From: an uncultured Bacteroidales bacterium
GTDB lineage: Bacteria; Bacteroidota; Bacteroidia; Bacteroidales; Paludibacteraceae
Assembly: GCA_946184195.1 (NCBI GenBank)
Contig: CAMHEP010000063.1
Coordinates: 1-8,870 of the forward strand
DNA: 8,870 nt
Direction: 5' to 3'
Made by a program: the position numbers and the translations under genes. Shown piece by piece: positions 1-6,877 of this stretch. The notes beneath the pieces were generated by a model. It saw only the letters and a program-made list of their open reading frames with translations. It was not told the DNA's origin and did no database searches. Position 1 is the stretch's first letter; each line of letters begins with the position of its first letter.

Positions 1-299
1 ATAGTGCGTGTCTTGAAGATACGTGGATAGGGCTCTTTGGTGATACAGATGCTGGGATAGGACTTTCCATCCTTAAGCAAAATATTATAGTGAGGTTGAT
101 ACTGCTTGATAAGATTGTTTTCAAGCAGAAAAGCGTCTTGCTCTGTATCAACTACAATATATTGTATATCAGTGATATTGCGTACTAATTGACGTGTTTT
201 CAGCCATTCATGTTCTTTCTGAAAATAACTACTCACCCGTCGTTTTAAGTTATGAATGATAGATGCAATATGTTCGCTGACGTTACTCACCGCAGGCAT
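1..299 (-). CDS. uvrC: UvrC, excinuclease ABC subunit C, N-terminal part only, with GIY-YIG signature missing
   Basis: UvrC makes both incisions around a DNA lesion in UvrABC nucleotide-excision repair; its N-terminal GIY-YIG domain makes the 3' cut. I translated 99 codons from ATG at 299, with the frame open to the window edge. Family hallmarks are clear: NLKRRVSSYF (residues 17-26), KTRQLVRNITDIQYIVVDTE (34-53), then LLENNLIKQYQP, HYNILLKDGKSYP and PRIFKTRT. The LLENN block carries the catalytic Glu of the domain. Normally about 35-40 residues, including PGxYx(n)YVGKAK, precede NLKRR; here there are only 16 (from MPAVSNV to ASIIH) and neither the GIY nor the YIG half is present. The start cannot lie further upstream because the apt stop codon is in the same frame 9 nt away. 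The family assignment is secure. The nuclease is probably inactive, or the assembly is wrong. The C-terminal remainder lies outside the window. Confidence 0.9.
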   Translation of the reverse strand, partial: MPAVSNVSEHIASIIHNLKRRVSSYFQKEHEWLKTRQLVRNITDIQYIVVDTEQDAFLLENNLIKQYQPHYNILLKDGKSYPSICITKEPYPRIFKTRT

Positions 300-308
300 A
301 TATATTTT

Positions 309-830
309 TTAGTAATGGATAAGGCTCTGTACCTCTATATCCTTGAATAGTTTACGTGCTTCGAGGTCGTCCAGTTCGATGACGAAATTAGCGTAAATCT
401 TCTTTACTCCAGCTTTTTTTACCAGTTCGACAGCAGCCAGTGCAGAACCGCCTGTTGCGAGTAGGTCATCGTGGATAAGAACCACATCGTCAGGTTTGAG
501 TGCGTCCTTATGCAGTTGGATAGTATCTGTGCCGTACTCCTTGGTATAACTCACCTCGATAGTATCTGCGGGCAGTTTACCGGGTTTGCGTACAGGGACA
601 AAGCCTGCTCCTATCTTCATTGCAATAGCCGGTGCAAAGATAAATCCGCGTGATTCCAGTCCAACTACCTGTGTGATACCTTTGTCGCGATAGATAGCGG
701 CTGTTTGGTCTACAACCCACTGCATGCATTCAGGGTGTTTGAGTACGGTGGTGATGTCTTTGAATTGTATTCCCTTCCTTGGAAAATCGGGAATGTTTCG
801 AATCATTGATTTAAATTGTTCGCTGTTCAT
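309..830 (-). CDS. apt: Adenine phosphoribosyltransferase
   Basis: This cytoplasmic purine-salvage enzyme converts adenine and PRPP to AMP and pyrophosphate. With the ATG at 830 the protein is 173 residues, the normal family size. Visible motifs are the N-terminal IPDFPRKGIQFKDITTVL (13-30), GLESRGFIF (57-65), the flexible-loop RKPGKLP (81-87) and the PRPP-binding stretch VVLIHDDLLATGGSA (116-130), where His replaces the common Val before the acidic pair. The C-terminus EVQSLIHY looks complete. An in-frame ATG at 869 would add 13 residues (MFHVEQFNKTLYT), but its first codons are the parS palindrome and the family begins near MNSEQFKSMIRNIPDFP, so I prefer 830. It lies 59 bp after mnmG and 9 bp before uvrC, probably in one transcript. 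Confidence 0.95.
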   Translation of the reverse strand: MNSEQFKSMIRNIPDFPRKGIQFKDITTVLKHPECMQWVVDQTAAIYRDKGITQVVGLESRGFIFAPAIAMKIGAGFVPVRKPGKLPADTIEVSYTKEYGTDTIQLHKDALKPDDVVLIHDDLLATGGSALAAVELVKKAGVKKIYANFVIELDDLEARKLFKDIEVQSLIHY

Positions 831-852
831 AGTGTATAGTGTTTTATTAAAT

Positions 853-868
853 TGTTCCACGTGAAACA
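853..868. other. parS: Candidate parS site (ParB/Spo0J binding palindrome)
   Basis: The 16-mer TGTTCCACGTGAAACA matches the known chromosomal parS consensus TGTTNCACGTGAAACA at every fixed position. It is a near-perfect palindrome centred between 860 and 861, and it lies in the 59-bp gap between the mnmG stop and the preferred apt start. In many bacteria ParB loads on such sites near the replication origin to start chromosome segregation, often in the neighbourhood of mnmG (gidA). I saw no second copy in this window, and no parA or parB gene. The sequence match is directly seen; binding and origin proximity are inferred. Confidence 0.85.
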
Positions 869-889
869 TTCTTGTGTAACTCGCTGCGT

Positions 890-2764
890 CTATCGTCCCA
901 TAAGTACGAGCAGGACGCTGATATCGTTGGGGCTAACACCCGGTATACGACCCGCCTGACCGATATTAGTGGGGCGGATGCGCGATAGTTTCTGTCGTGC
1001 CTCTGTGGAGAGCGATTGAATACTATGATAGTCCATGTCCTCGGGTAGGCGTATGGAGTCGAGTCGTTGCAATTTGTCTGCCATCATGCGTTCACGGCGG
1101 ATATAACCATCGTATTTTATATTAATCTCCGCGGATTCAACAACCTCTTCAGCCAATTCACCAAAGCTGTCAATGAGGATATGTAGTTCGGGGATATGTC
1201 TGCCAATGTCCATAATAGTGAGTTCGGGACGAAGAACGAGGTCTATCAGTTTGCTGCCATGTTGCAGCGGACTGGAACCCATATTGACAAGCCAGCTATT
1301 GGCTTCGCGTTGGTGGGCTGTAGTGGTAGTTAGAAACTCGGTGAGAGAACGTATGGCAGCCTCTTTACGCAGATAGAGGCTGTGACGATAATCATCGCAT
1401 AGACCGATGCGATAACTACGTTCGGTGAGACGCTCGTCGGCATTGTCCTGACGCAGCAAGATACGATATTCCGCCCGACTGGTGAACATACGGTAAGGCT
1501 CATCTACGCCTTTGGTAACCAGGTCGTCGATGAGTACGCCTATATAGCTTTCGTCGCGTCCCATCGTGAAGGGTGCTAAACCATTTACCTTGAGGTGGGC
1601 ATTCACACCTGCTACCAAGCCTTGTCCCGCTGCTTCCTCATAACCGGTTGTGCCATTGATTTGACCTGCGAAAAAGAGATTAGCAATCCGTTTAGTCTCC
1701 AGCGTATGGTGAAGCTGGGTAGGATCAAAGAAATCGTATTCGATAGCATAGCCGGGGCGATAGAGCACCACATTCTCCAATCCGGGAATAGTCTTCATCG
1801 CCTGCCACTGTATCTGCCAGGGTAGGCTGGAGGAGAAGCCGTTGACATAGTATTCATTGGAGTGAACACCTTCCGGCTCAAGGAAGAGTTGGTGAGCAGA
1901 TTTGTCAGCAAAGGTGACAATCTTAGTCTCTATACTGGGACAATAGCGCGGTCCGATACTACGTATCTGACCATTATAGAGGGGAGATTCAGGTAGTCCG
2001 CGTCGTAATACGTCATGTGTAGAGGAATTGGTATAGGTAATCCAACAGCTCATCTGCGGGAGCTCACGATGGACGGTGTCGAGATAGGAGAAACGGTGAT
2101 TATCATTATCTCCCTGTTGCTCAATGAGTTTGGAGAAGTCTATACTACGCCGGTCAATACGTGCGGGAGTACCCGTTTTCATGCGGTCTGTAGTGAAACC
2201 TATAGAGGCGAGTTGGTCGCTTAGTCCATGTGCTGCCGGTTCGCCGATGCGTCCCCCCACAATCTGCTTGGGCCCGAAATGCAGCAGTCCGTTGAGGAAA
2301 GTGCCGTTAGTGAGGACAACAGCTTGCGCAGACATCTCTATACCAAGAGCCGTCTTGACCCCATAGACTTGCCCATCGTGAAGAATCAGTTCAGTCACTA
2401 CATCTTGCCATATATGCAGATTGTCTGTGTTGCTGAGCGTATCTACCCATGCCTCGATGAAGCGTTTACGATCACTCTGACTACGTGGACTCCACATGGC
2501 CGGACCTTTGGAACGATTGAGCATACGGAACTGTATAGCCGTACGGTCTGTTATTTGTCCCATTTGACCACCAAGAGCATCTATTTCTCTGACTATCTGA
2601 CCTTTAGCTATACCTCCAACGGCAGGATTACAACTCATCTGACCAATCTTATTCATATCCATGGTGATGAGTAGCGTCTTGCTTCCTAAGCGTGCCGCTG
2701 CGGATGCTGCTTCACACCCGGCATGTCCTGCACCAACTACTATGACATCGTATTTAAAATCCAC
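890..2764 (-). CDS. mnmG: tRNA uridine-5-carboxymethylaminomethyl synthesis enzyme MnmG (GidA)
   Basis: This FAD-dependent enzyme works with MnmE to install the carboxymethylaminomethyl group on U34 of tRNAs reading two-fold codon boxes, which supports decoding fidelity. The 624-residue protein is full length for the family. The Rossmann FAD motif VVGAGHAG is at 9-16, MSCNPAVGGIAKG at 43-55 contains one conserved Cys (C45), NRSKGPAMWSPR follows at 83-94, GPRYCPSIETKI at 271-282 contains the second conserved Cys (C275), GQINGTTGYEEAAGQG is at 367-382 and MFTSRAEYRILLRQDNAD at 426-443. The C-terminal helical domain ends with GRIPGVSPNDISVLLVLMGR. The start codon is GTG: an in-frame stop lies five codons upstream with no ATG between, and the FAD motif begins right after. 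It lies 12 bp downstream of yraN, in the same unit. No MnmE gene is in the window. Confidence 0.97.
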   Translation of the reverse strand: MDFKYDVIVVGAGHAGCEAASAAARLGSKTLLITMDMNKIGQMSCNPAVGGIAKGQIVREIDALGGQMGQITDRTAIQFRMLNRSKGPAMWSPRSQSDRKRFIEAWVDTLSNTDNLHIWQDVVTELILHDGQVYGVKTALGIEMSAQAVVLTNGTFLNGLLHFGPKQIVGGRIGEPAAHGLSDQLASIGFTTDRMKTGTPARIDRRSIDFSKLIEQQGDNDNHRFSYLDTVHRELPQMSCWITYTNSSTHDVLRRGLPESPLYNGQIRSIGPRYCPSIETKIVTFADKSAHQLFLEPEGVHSNEYYVNGFSSSLPWQIQWQAMKTIPGLENVVLYRPGYAIEYDFFDPTQLHHTLETKRIANLFFAGQINGTTGYEEAAGQGLVAGVNAHLKVNGLAPFTMGRDESYIGVLIDDLVTKGVDEPYRMFTSRAEYRILLRQDNADERLTERSYRIGLCDDYRHSLYLRKEAAIRSLTEFLTTTTAHQREANSWLVNMGSSPLQHGSKLIDLVLRPELTIMDIGRHIPELHILIDSFGELAEEVVESAEINIKYDGYIRRERMMADKLQRLDSIRLPEDMDYHSIQSLSTEARQKLSRIRPTNIGQAGRIPGVSPNDISVLLVLMGR

Positions 2765-2776
2765 GTAATCAATTAT

Positions 2777-3220
2777 TTATCTATGTATACCTTTGTTCTT
2801 ATGACTCCATTTCCATTGTCCGTTGAAACTCCCGCTATGTATAGTTCGCACGGCAGGAATGAAAGCGTTCTCCAGGTGTGTCTGTTCGGTTACCTGTCCA
2901 CTCTCTTTATCCATCGTGATGCCTATGATGTCGAAGCGGGGAGACTTGTCAATCCGATAATACTTGATATACGCATTGGCAGCTGCCACAACACGGGCAC
3001 GTTTGGCGGCATCTACTTTTTCCTCGGGTGTTACTCCGCCAAAATGGGAAGTACGTGTTTTGACCTCGACAAAGACTATCTCGTGCTTATTACTCGCAAT
3101 GATGTCCAGTTCGAGATGTCCCATACGCCAATTGGTTGCATCGATATGGTAGCCCTTCTTCTCCATCATACGAGCAGCATATTGTTCCCCCAATTGTCCT
3201 ATGGTGTTGTGTATAGCCAT
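2777..3220 (-). CDS. yraN: YraN family (UPF0102) endonuclease-like protein
   Basis: The 147-residue protein belongs to the UPF0102/YraN family, small proteins with a predicted PD-(D/E)XK restriction-endonuclease/Holliday-resolvase fold; the cellular role is not firmly established. Visible signatures are the N-terminal GQLGEQYAARMM (8-19), NWRMGHLELDIIA (30-42) with the putative catalytic D39, FVEVKTR (50-56) giving the E52-x-K54 pair, and a helix with VDAAKRARVVAAANAYI (69-85). The tail after residue 120 is poorly conserved and basic. I chose the ATG at 3220. A longer reading from a TTG at 3250 would add ten residues but would start inside the -7 box of the promoter at 3248-3279. The gene leads the yraN-mnmG-apt-uvrC group, with 12 bp to mnmG. 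Confidence 0.9.
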   Translation of the reverse strand: MAIHNTIGQLGEQYAARMMEKKGYHIDATNWRMGHLELDIIASNKHEIVFVEVKTRTSHFGGVTPEEKVDAAKRARVVAAANAYIKYYRIDKSPRFDIIGITMDKESGQVTEQTHLENAFIPAVRTIHSGSFNGQWKWSHKNKGIHR

Positions 3221-3247
3221 ACGCGATGCGTTGCAAGTAATAACTTG

Positions 3248-3279
3248 CAAAGATACTGCAAAAAAATGGAATATGCAAA
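3248..3279 (-). promoter_or_regulatory. Bacteroidota-type promoter for yraN-mnmG-apt-uvrC
   Basis: On the minus strand, TTTG (3279-3276) is followed after 20 nt by TATCTTTG (3255-3248). This matches the known Bacteroides -33 TTTG and -7 TAnnTTTG consensus with normal spacing. Transcription would start around 3240, leaving a leader of roughly 20 nt before the yraN ATG at 3220. The element lies in the 69-bp gap after the rodA stop, the only sizeable gap between the mre group and the downstream genes, so it probably makes the left half of the window a separate unit. Confidence 0.75.
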
Positions 3280-3289
3280 TAAAAAATCG

Positions 3290-4561
3290 TTAATGTAGTT
3301 TTTCCACCCTCGCAGCGTCCAATCTGAGTAGGATAAAGAGTAGCAGGGTGAAGCCCCATAACGAACTACCACCATAGCTGAAGAATGGCAACGGTATACC
3401 TATTACCGGCAGCAGACCAAGCACCATTCCTATGTTGATGGTGAAGTGGAAGAAGAAGATACATGCCACAGCATAAGCATATATCTGGCTGAAATTATCA
3501 CGCTGACGCTCAGCTATGTAGACAAGCCGAATGAGGAAAGTCAGGTAAAGTAGTACAACGGCTGCTGAACCCATGAAACCCCATTCTTCACCTACGGTAC
3601 AGAAGATGAAGTCGGTGTCCTGCTCGGGTACAAAACGTAGTTTTGTCTGCGTTCCCTGTAGGTATCCCTTACCAAAGAACTGTCCGGAGCCGATAGCTAT
3701 CTTAGCTTGGTTGACATTATAACCGGCACCACTGGGGTCATCCTTGATACCGAGAAGAACCTCTATACGTACCTGTTGGTGGGGTTGAAGGATATGTTGG
3801 AAGGCATAATTGCACGCCAGCATATAGCCTGAGTATACGATTAGCCCCGCCACTATCCACCATGTAGAGAAGCGTTTAACCTGGCGATTGTTCCACAACC
3901 ATAAGGCAGCAAATGCGAGTATGATGATAATAATAGCCGGTATCCAAGAAAACTTAATCACTACCACAAAGACTACTGCTGCCAATAGTCCTGCCAGTAG
4001 CACCAGTCCGGTCATACCCTGGCGATAGAAAACCAGTAAGAATGAAGAAAAAACCAAAGCCGAACCCGTTTCGCGCTGCAGAACCATGATGATAAACATG
4101 GGAACCAGTACGATGAGACCGGGGATAATCAAATCACGCCAATCGCGCATTTTATACTCATATTGCCCCATATATTTAGCCACAGCTAAGGCTGTGACGC
4201 ACTTGGCTATCTCAGCGGGCTGAAGGCTGATGGGACCAAGACTAATCCATGAGTAAGACCCTTTTACGTTGTGTGCAAGCAGTGGTGTGGCAAGCAGTAC
4301 CAATAGGATAACACCATAGAGTATGTAGGCTAATACATCATATGTCTTATAGTCAATAAGGAGAATAACTACCCCCATCGCTAAAGCCGATAGTATCCAT
4401 ATAAATTGTTTACCGGCACGATTGGAGAAATCAAAGATACTCGTTTGCTCAAACGTATAACTGGCACCGTATATATTAAGCCAGCCGAAGAGGGCGAGCG
4501 AGATGAACATGAAGATAGTGGCCCAGTCCAAATTTGCTAATATGCTACCATTTCTTGACAT
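3290..4561 (-). CDS. rodA: RodA, SEDS-family peptidoglycan glycosyltransferase
   Basis: This multi-pass inner-membrane enzyme polymerises lipid II into glycan strands during cell elongation, in complex with the class B transpeptidase PBP2. The 423-residue protein has about ten hydrophobic segments. SEDS signatures include WISLGPISLQPAEIAK (105-120), LQRETGSALV (161-170), DDPSGAGYNVNQAKIAIGSG (274-293) with the conserved Asp region needed for activity in studied RodA proteins, GKGYLQGTQTKLRFVPEQ (297-314), DFIFCTVGEEWG (317-328) and the C-terminal GLLPVIGIPLPFFSYGGSS (382-400). The protein is longer than the roughly 370-residue E. coli RodA; the extra residues sit mostly in the hydrophobic middle (about 185-260). 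Its ATG overlaps the end of mrdA by 17 nt, so translation is probably coupled to PBP2. No clear terminator hairpin follows the stop. Confidence 0.96.
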   Translation of the reverse strand: MSRNGSILANLDWATIFMFISLALFGWLNIYGASYTFEQTSIFDFSNRAGKQFIWILSALAMGVVILLIDYKTYDVLAYILYGVILLVLLATPLLAHNVKGSYSWISLGPISLQPAEIAKCVTALAVAKYMGQYEYKMRDWRDLIIPGLIVLVPMFIIMVLQRETGSALVFSSFLLVFYRQGMTGLVLLAGLLAAVVFVVVIKFSWIPAIIIIILAFAALWLWNNRQVKRFSTWWIVAGLIVYSGYMLACNYAFQHILQPHQQVRIEVLLGIKDDPSGAGYNVNQAKIAIGSGQFFGKGYLQGTQTKLRFVPEQDTDFIFCTVGEEWGFMGSAAVVLLYLTFLIRLVYIAERQRDNFSQIYAYAVACIFFFHFTINIGMVLGLLPVIGIPLPFFSYGGSSLWGFTLLLFILLRLDAARVEKLH

Positions 4562-6383
4562 CCGGATTCAGTATTTGATTGGCGATTTTGTCGTATAAGG
4601 GCTTGCGCGTGATGGTATCGGTTAGGTATTGTTCCATCATGAGGCTTGCTATAGGTGCTGCCCATGTTGCACCGAAGCCGGCATTTTCCACTACAACCGA
4701 AACAGCAATTTTAGGCGATTCCATCGGGGCAAAACCGATAAAAATAGCGTGGTCCTTGCCATGCGGATTCTGAACCGTTCCTGTCTTGCCACACATGCTA
4801 AGGGAGTCTATATTATACCATCGTCCTGTACCATTGGTCATAACACGATGCATACCATGTCGTACCACCTCAAAGTGTTTTGGGGTAATAGATGTAGTAT
4901 GTTTGCGTGATTTCATCGAATCATTTCTATTGATGTGAGGTGTTATATACCATCCTCCGTTAGCCACGATAGCGGCTTGATTTGCCAGTTGGAGTGGTGT
5001 GACGAGTATCTCTCCTTGTCCGATACTGAGTGAGCGGATGGTGATAGCTTTCCATCCTGTGGGACCATAGAACTTGTCATAGAGACGGACAGACGGAATA
5101 CTACCACTTGACTGATCCGGTATGTCACTGTCGGAGAATTTATTACCAAATCCGAAGCTCATCACATCGTCACGCCATAATTGATATTGTTGGCGGAAGG
5201 TTTCATTATTCTCGCCATATCCTTTACGTTGCAGTAAATCGCGGAAGGCACACCAGAAATAGGGGTTACAACTCTGTTCAATAGCCTGTTCAAGACTGAC
5301 AGGTGAGCCGTGATGGTGCGTGCATTTGATAGGAGTAGAGCCCGGACCGCTGCAGGGATACATCGTGGCAGGGGTAATACCTTTCTGTTGCAGACAAACA
5401 AGAGATTGCACAATCTTAAAAGTGGATCCGGGTGAGTACATTGCTTGTGTAGCGCGATTCAAGAGCGGTTTGGTCTTGTCGTTCTGCAGTGCAACATAGT
5501 TCTTGGATCTCTCTTTTCCGACCAGCAGCTGTGGATTCCAAGCAGGATTGCTCACCAGTGCAAGTATCTCGCCTGTCTCGGGTTCGATAGCTACGACGCT
5601 ACCTATTTTACCGCGTAGTAATCGCTCCGCCAATAGTTGTAGTTCTATATCAAGGCTGATGTTGAGGTCTGTACCTGCGTGTGCCGGTTCGTCCAGTTCG
5701 CCATTACGATAACTTCCCTGTATGCGTCCTTTGGAGTCGCGCATGAGAATCTCCACACCTTTCTCACCACGAAGCTCTTTCTCATAAACGCGTTCTATGC
5801 CATCGCGACCGGAATAATCACCGGTCTGATAGTAACTATCACGATCCAAATCTCGTTGGTTAACCTCACCGATGCTTCCCAATACGTGCGAGGCGGAGCT
5901 ATAGGTGTATTCGCGTAGTGTACGTTTGCGTATCTGTACGCCTGGGAAACGATAGAGCGCTTCCTGCAGAGGGGCGATGTCTACCTTATTCAATTGGGAA
6001 AGGAAGACTTGGGGGGTATAAGGAGAGAAACCGCGGTTCTTACGTACATTGGAGATCTCTTTTATTTGTGCCTGAAAATCCTCATGAGTGATATTTAGTG
6101 CCTGACAAAAAGCGGTTGTGTCAAAGTTTTGACGCATCTCGCGTAGGATGACTGTGACCTCGTAGATAGGTTGGTTGGAGACAAGTAGTACTCCATTACG
6201 ATCGTATATCAAACCACGCGATGGATAAATTGTTTGACGAAGCAGTGCGTTACTCTCTGCTTTGTTGCGCGTAGATTGGTCGATAATCTGGAGTTGAAAG
6301 AGCCGAACGAGGAAGATGCACGCTACCAATATCATGATACCGCTGATGATAAATCGCCTATTATAGTATTGGTCGTTTATCAT
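4545..6383 (-). CDS. mrdA: Penicillin-binding protein 2 (MrdA), elongation-specific transpeptidase
   Basis: This class B PBP cross-links peptidoglycan made by RodA during cell elongation. From ATG at 6383 it has 612 residues. There is one N-terminal membrane anchor (about 11-31), then the dimerisation/pedestal domain with SRGLIYDRNGVLLVSN (55-70) and GSIGEV (169-174), and the transpeptidase domain with SPGSTFK (S320 and K323, the SxxK nucleophile motif), SCN (371-373) and KTG (533-535). A cluster of C344, C354 and H356-H358 precedes SCN and may bind metal, as in E. coli PBP2 where a zinc site lies in a similar place. The start was chosen because it forms a 4-nt ATGA overlap with the mreD stop and lies ten residues before the membrane anchor. 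A longer reading to 6548 would only add translated out-of-frame mreD sequence. Confidence 0.96.
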   Translation of the reverse strand: MINDQYYNRRFIISGIMILVACIFLVRLFQLQIIDQSTRNKAESNALLRQTIYPSRGLIYDRNGVLLVSNQPIYEVTVILREMRQNFDTTAFCQALNITHEDFQAQIKEISNVRKNRGFSPYTPQVFLSQLNKVDIAPLQEALYRFPGVQIRKRTLREYTYSSASHVLGSIGEVNQRDLDRDSYYQTGDYSGRDGIERVYEKELRGEKGVEILMRDSKGRIQGSYRNGELDEPAHAGTDLNISLDIELQLLAERLLRGKIGSVVAIEPETGEILALVSNPAWNPQLLVGKERSKNYVALQNDKTKPLLNRATQAMYSPGSTFKIVQSLVCLQQKGITPATMYPCSGPGSTPIKCTHHHGSPVSLEQAIEQSCNPYFWCAFRDLLQRKGYGENNETFRQQYQLWRDDVMSFGFGNKFSDSDIPDQSSGSIPSVRLYDKFYGPTGWKAITIRSLSIGQGEILVTPLQLANQAAIVANGGWYITPHINRNDSMKSRKHTTSITPKHFEVVRHGMHRVMTNGTGRWYNIDSLSMCGKTGTVQNPHGKDHAIFIGFAPMESPKIAVSVVVENAGFGATWAAPIASLMMEQYLTDTITRKPLYDKIANQILNPDVKKW

Positions 6384-6877
6384 TGGCGAGTATGTATTAG
6401 GTCGTATAATATGATGAGCACCAATGATATAAATGCACTGATGATGATACTCAGTATAATCCAACCTATATGATGAAAACTCCATGCACTCAATATCTGT
6501 ACCATGGCATGGTGAACAAGAGTTAGTACGGCTATATATTGCAGCCATCCGGACATACCAAGGCTCGAACTGTCAATACTGCCTGTCAATCGTTCCGGCT
6601 CAAAGACCAAATGGGGAATCATGCTTCGCCGCAGGTACATAAGTAGTGTACATGCCGCCATATGTACACCCGGTGTGGTGAGAAAAAGGTCCATGATAAA
6701 ACCAACGATAGCACCAATAATGAGTTCGATGGGCACACTCAAAGTGATAGGCATAGTCATCAGACATATTATATATATATATGGATGACACATACCCATG
6801 AAATGCAGGTTACCGATGAGTAGTACCTGTATGAACATGATGGCGATATATTGTACTATTTGCTTAATCCACTCCAT
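6380..6877 (-). CDS. mreD: Rod-shape-determining protein MreD
   Basis: MreD is a small integral membrane protein of the elongasome that interacts with MreC and helps link MreB filaments to wall synthesis. The 165-residue product is almost entirely hydrophobic, with about five to six predicted membrane segments (around 5-27, 32-47, 49-66, 70-82, 111-131 and 137-160). The family-typical stretch GAIVGFIMDLFLTTPGVHMAA (55-75) contains the conserved Gly/Asp and PGxH features. The family is poorly conserved, so the position between mreC and mrdA adds much of the support. A good Shine-Dalgarno GGAG (6886-6883) lies 5 nt before the ATG, inside the end of mreC. The gene overlaps mreC by 22 nt and mrdA by 4 nt. 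Confidence 0.92.
   Translation of the reverse strand: MEWIKQIVQYIAIMFIQVLLIGNLHFMGMCHPYIYIICLMTMPITLSVPIELIIGAIVGFIMDLFLTTPGVHMAACTLLMYLRRSMIPHLVFEPERLTGSIDSSSLGMSGWLQYIAVLTLVHHAMVQILSAWSFHHIGWIILSIIISAFISLVLIILYDLIHTRQ

Noticed and set aside
634..641. Minus-strand TATCTTTG inside apt resembling a -7 box (similar hits near 4432 and 8200)
   Set aside because: The sites lie inside coding sequence, and for the apt and rodA hits there is no TTTG at the right upstream distance; such 8-mers are expected by chance.
3221..3250. TTG start adding ten residues to YraN
   Set aside because: It overlaps the -7 promoter box and the added residues do not resemble the family N-terminus, which begins near GxxGExxA.
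2723..3298. 191-residue plus-strand open frame opposite yraN and the promoter
   Set aside because: It is antisense to a recognised family gene, shows no recognisable domain and spans the yraN promoter; it reads as a shadow of the minus-strand coding sequence.
3280..3300. T-run after the rodA stop as a possible terminator
   Set aside because: No convincing stem precedes the T-run; the T-rich stretch is better explained as part of the promoter region.
6384..6548. 55-residue N-terminal extension of PBP2 from an ATG at 6548
   Set aside because: The stretch is mreD sequence in another frame, has no membrane anchor or PBP similarity, and the ATG at 6383 makes the standard ATGA overlap just before the anchor.
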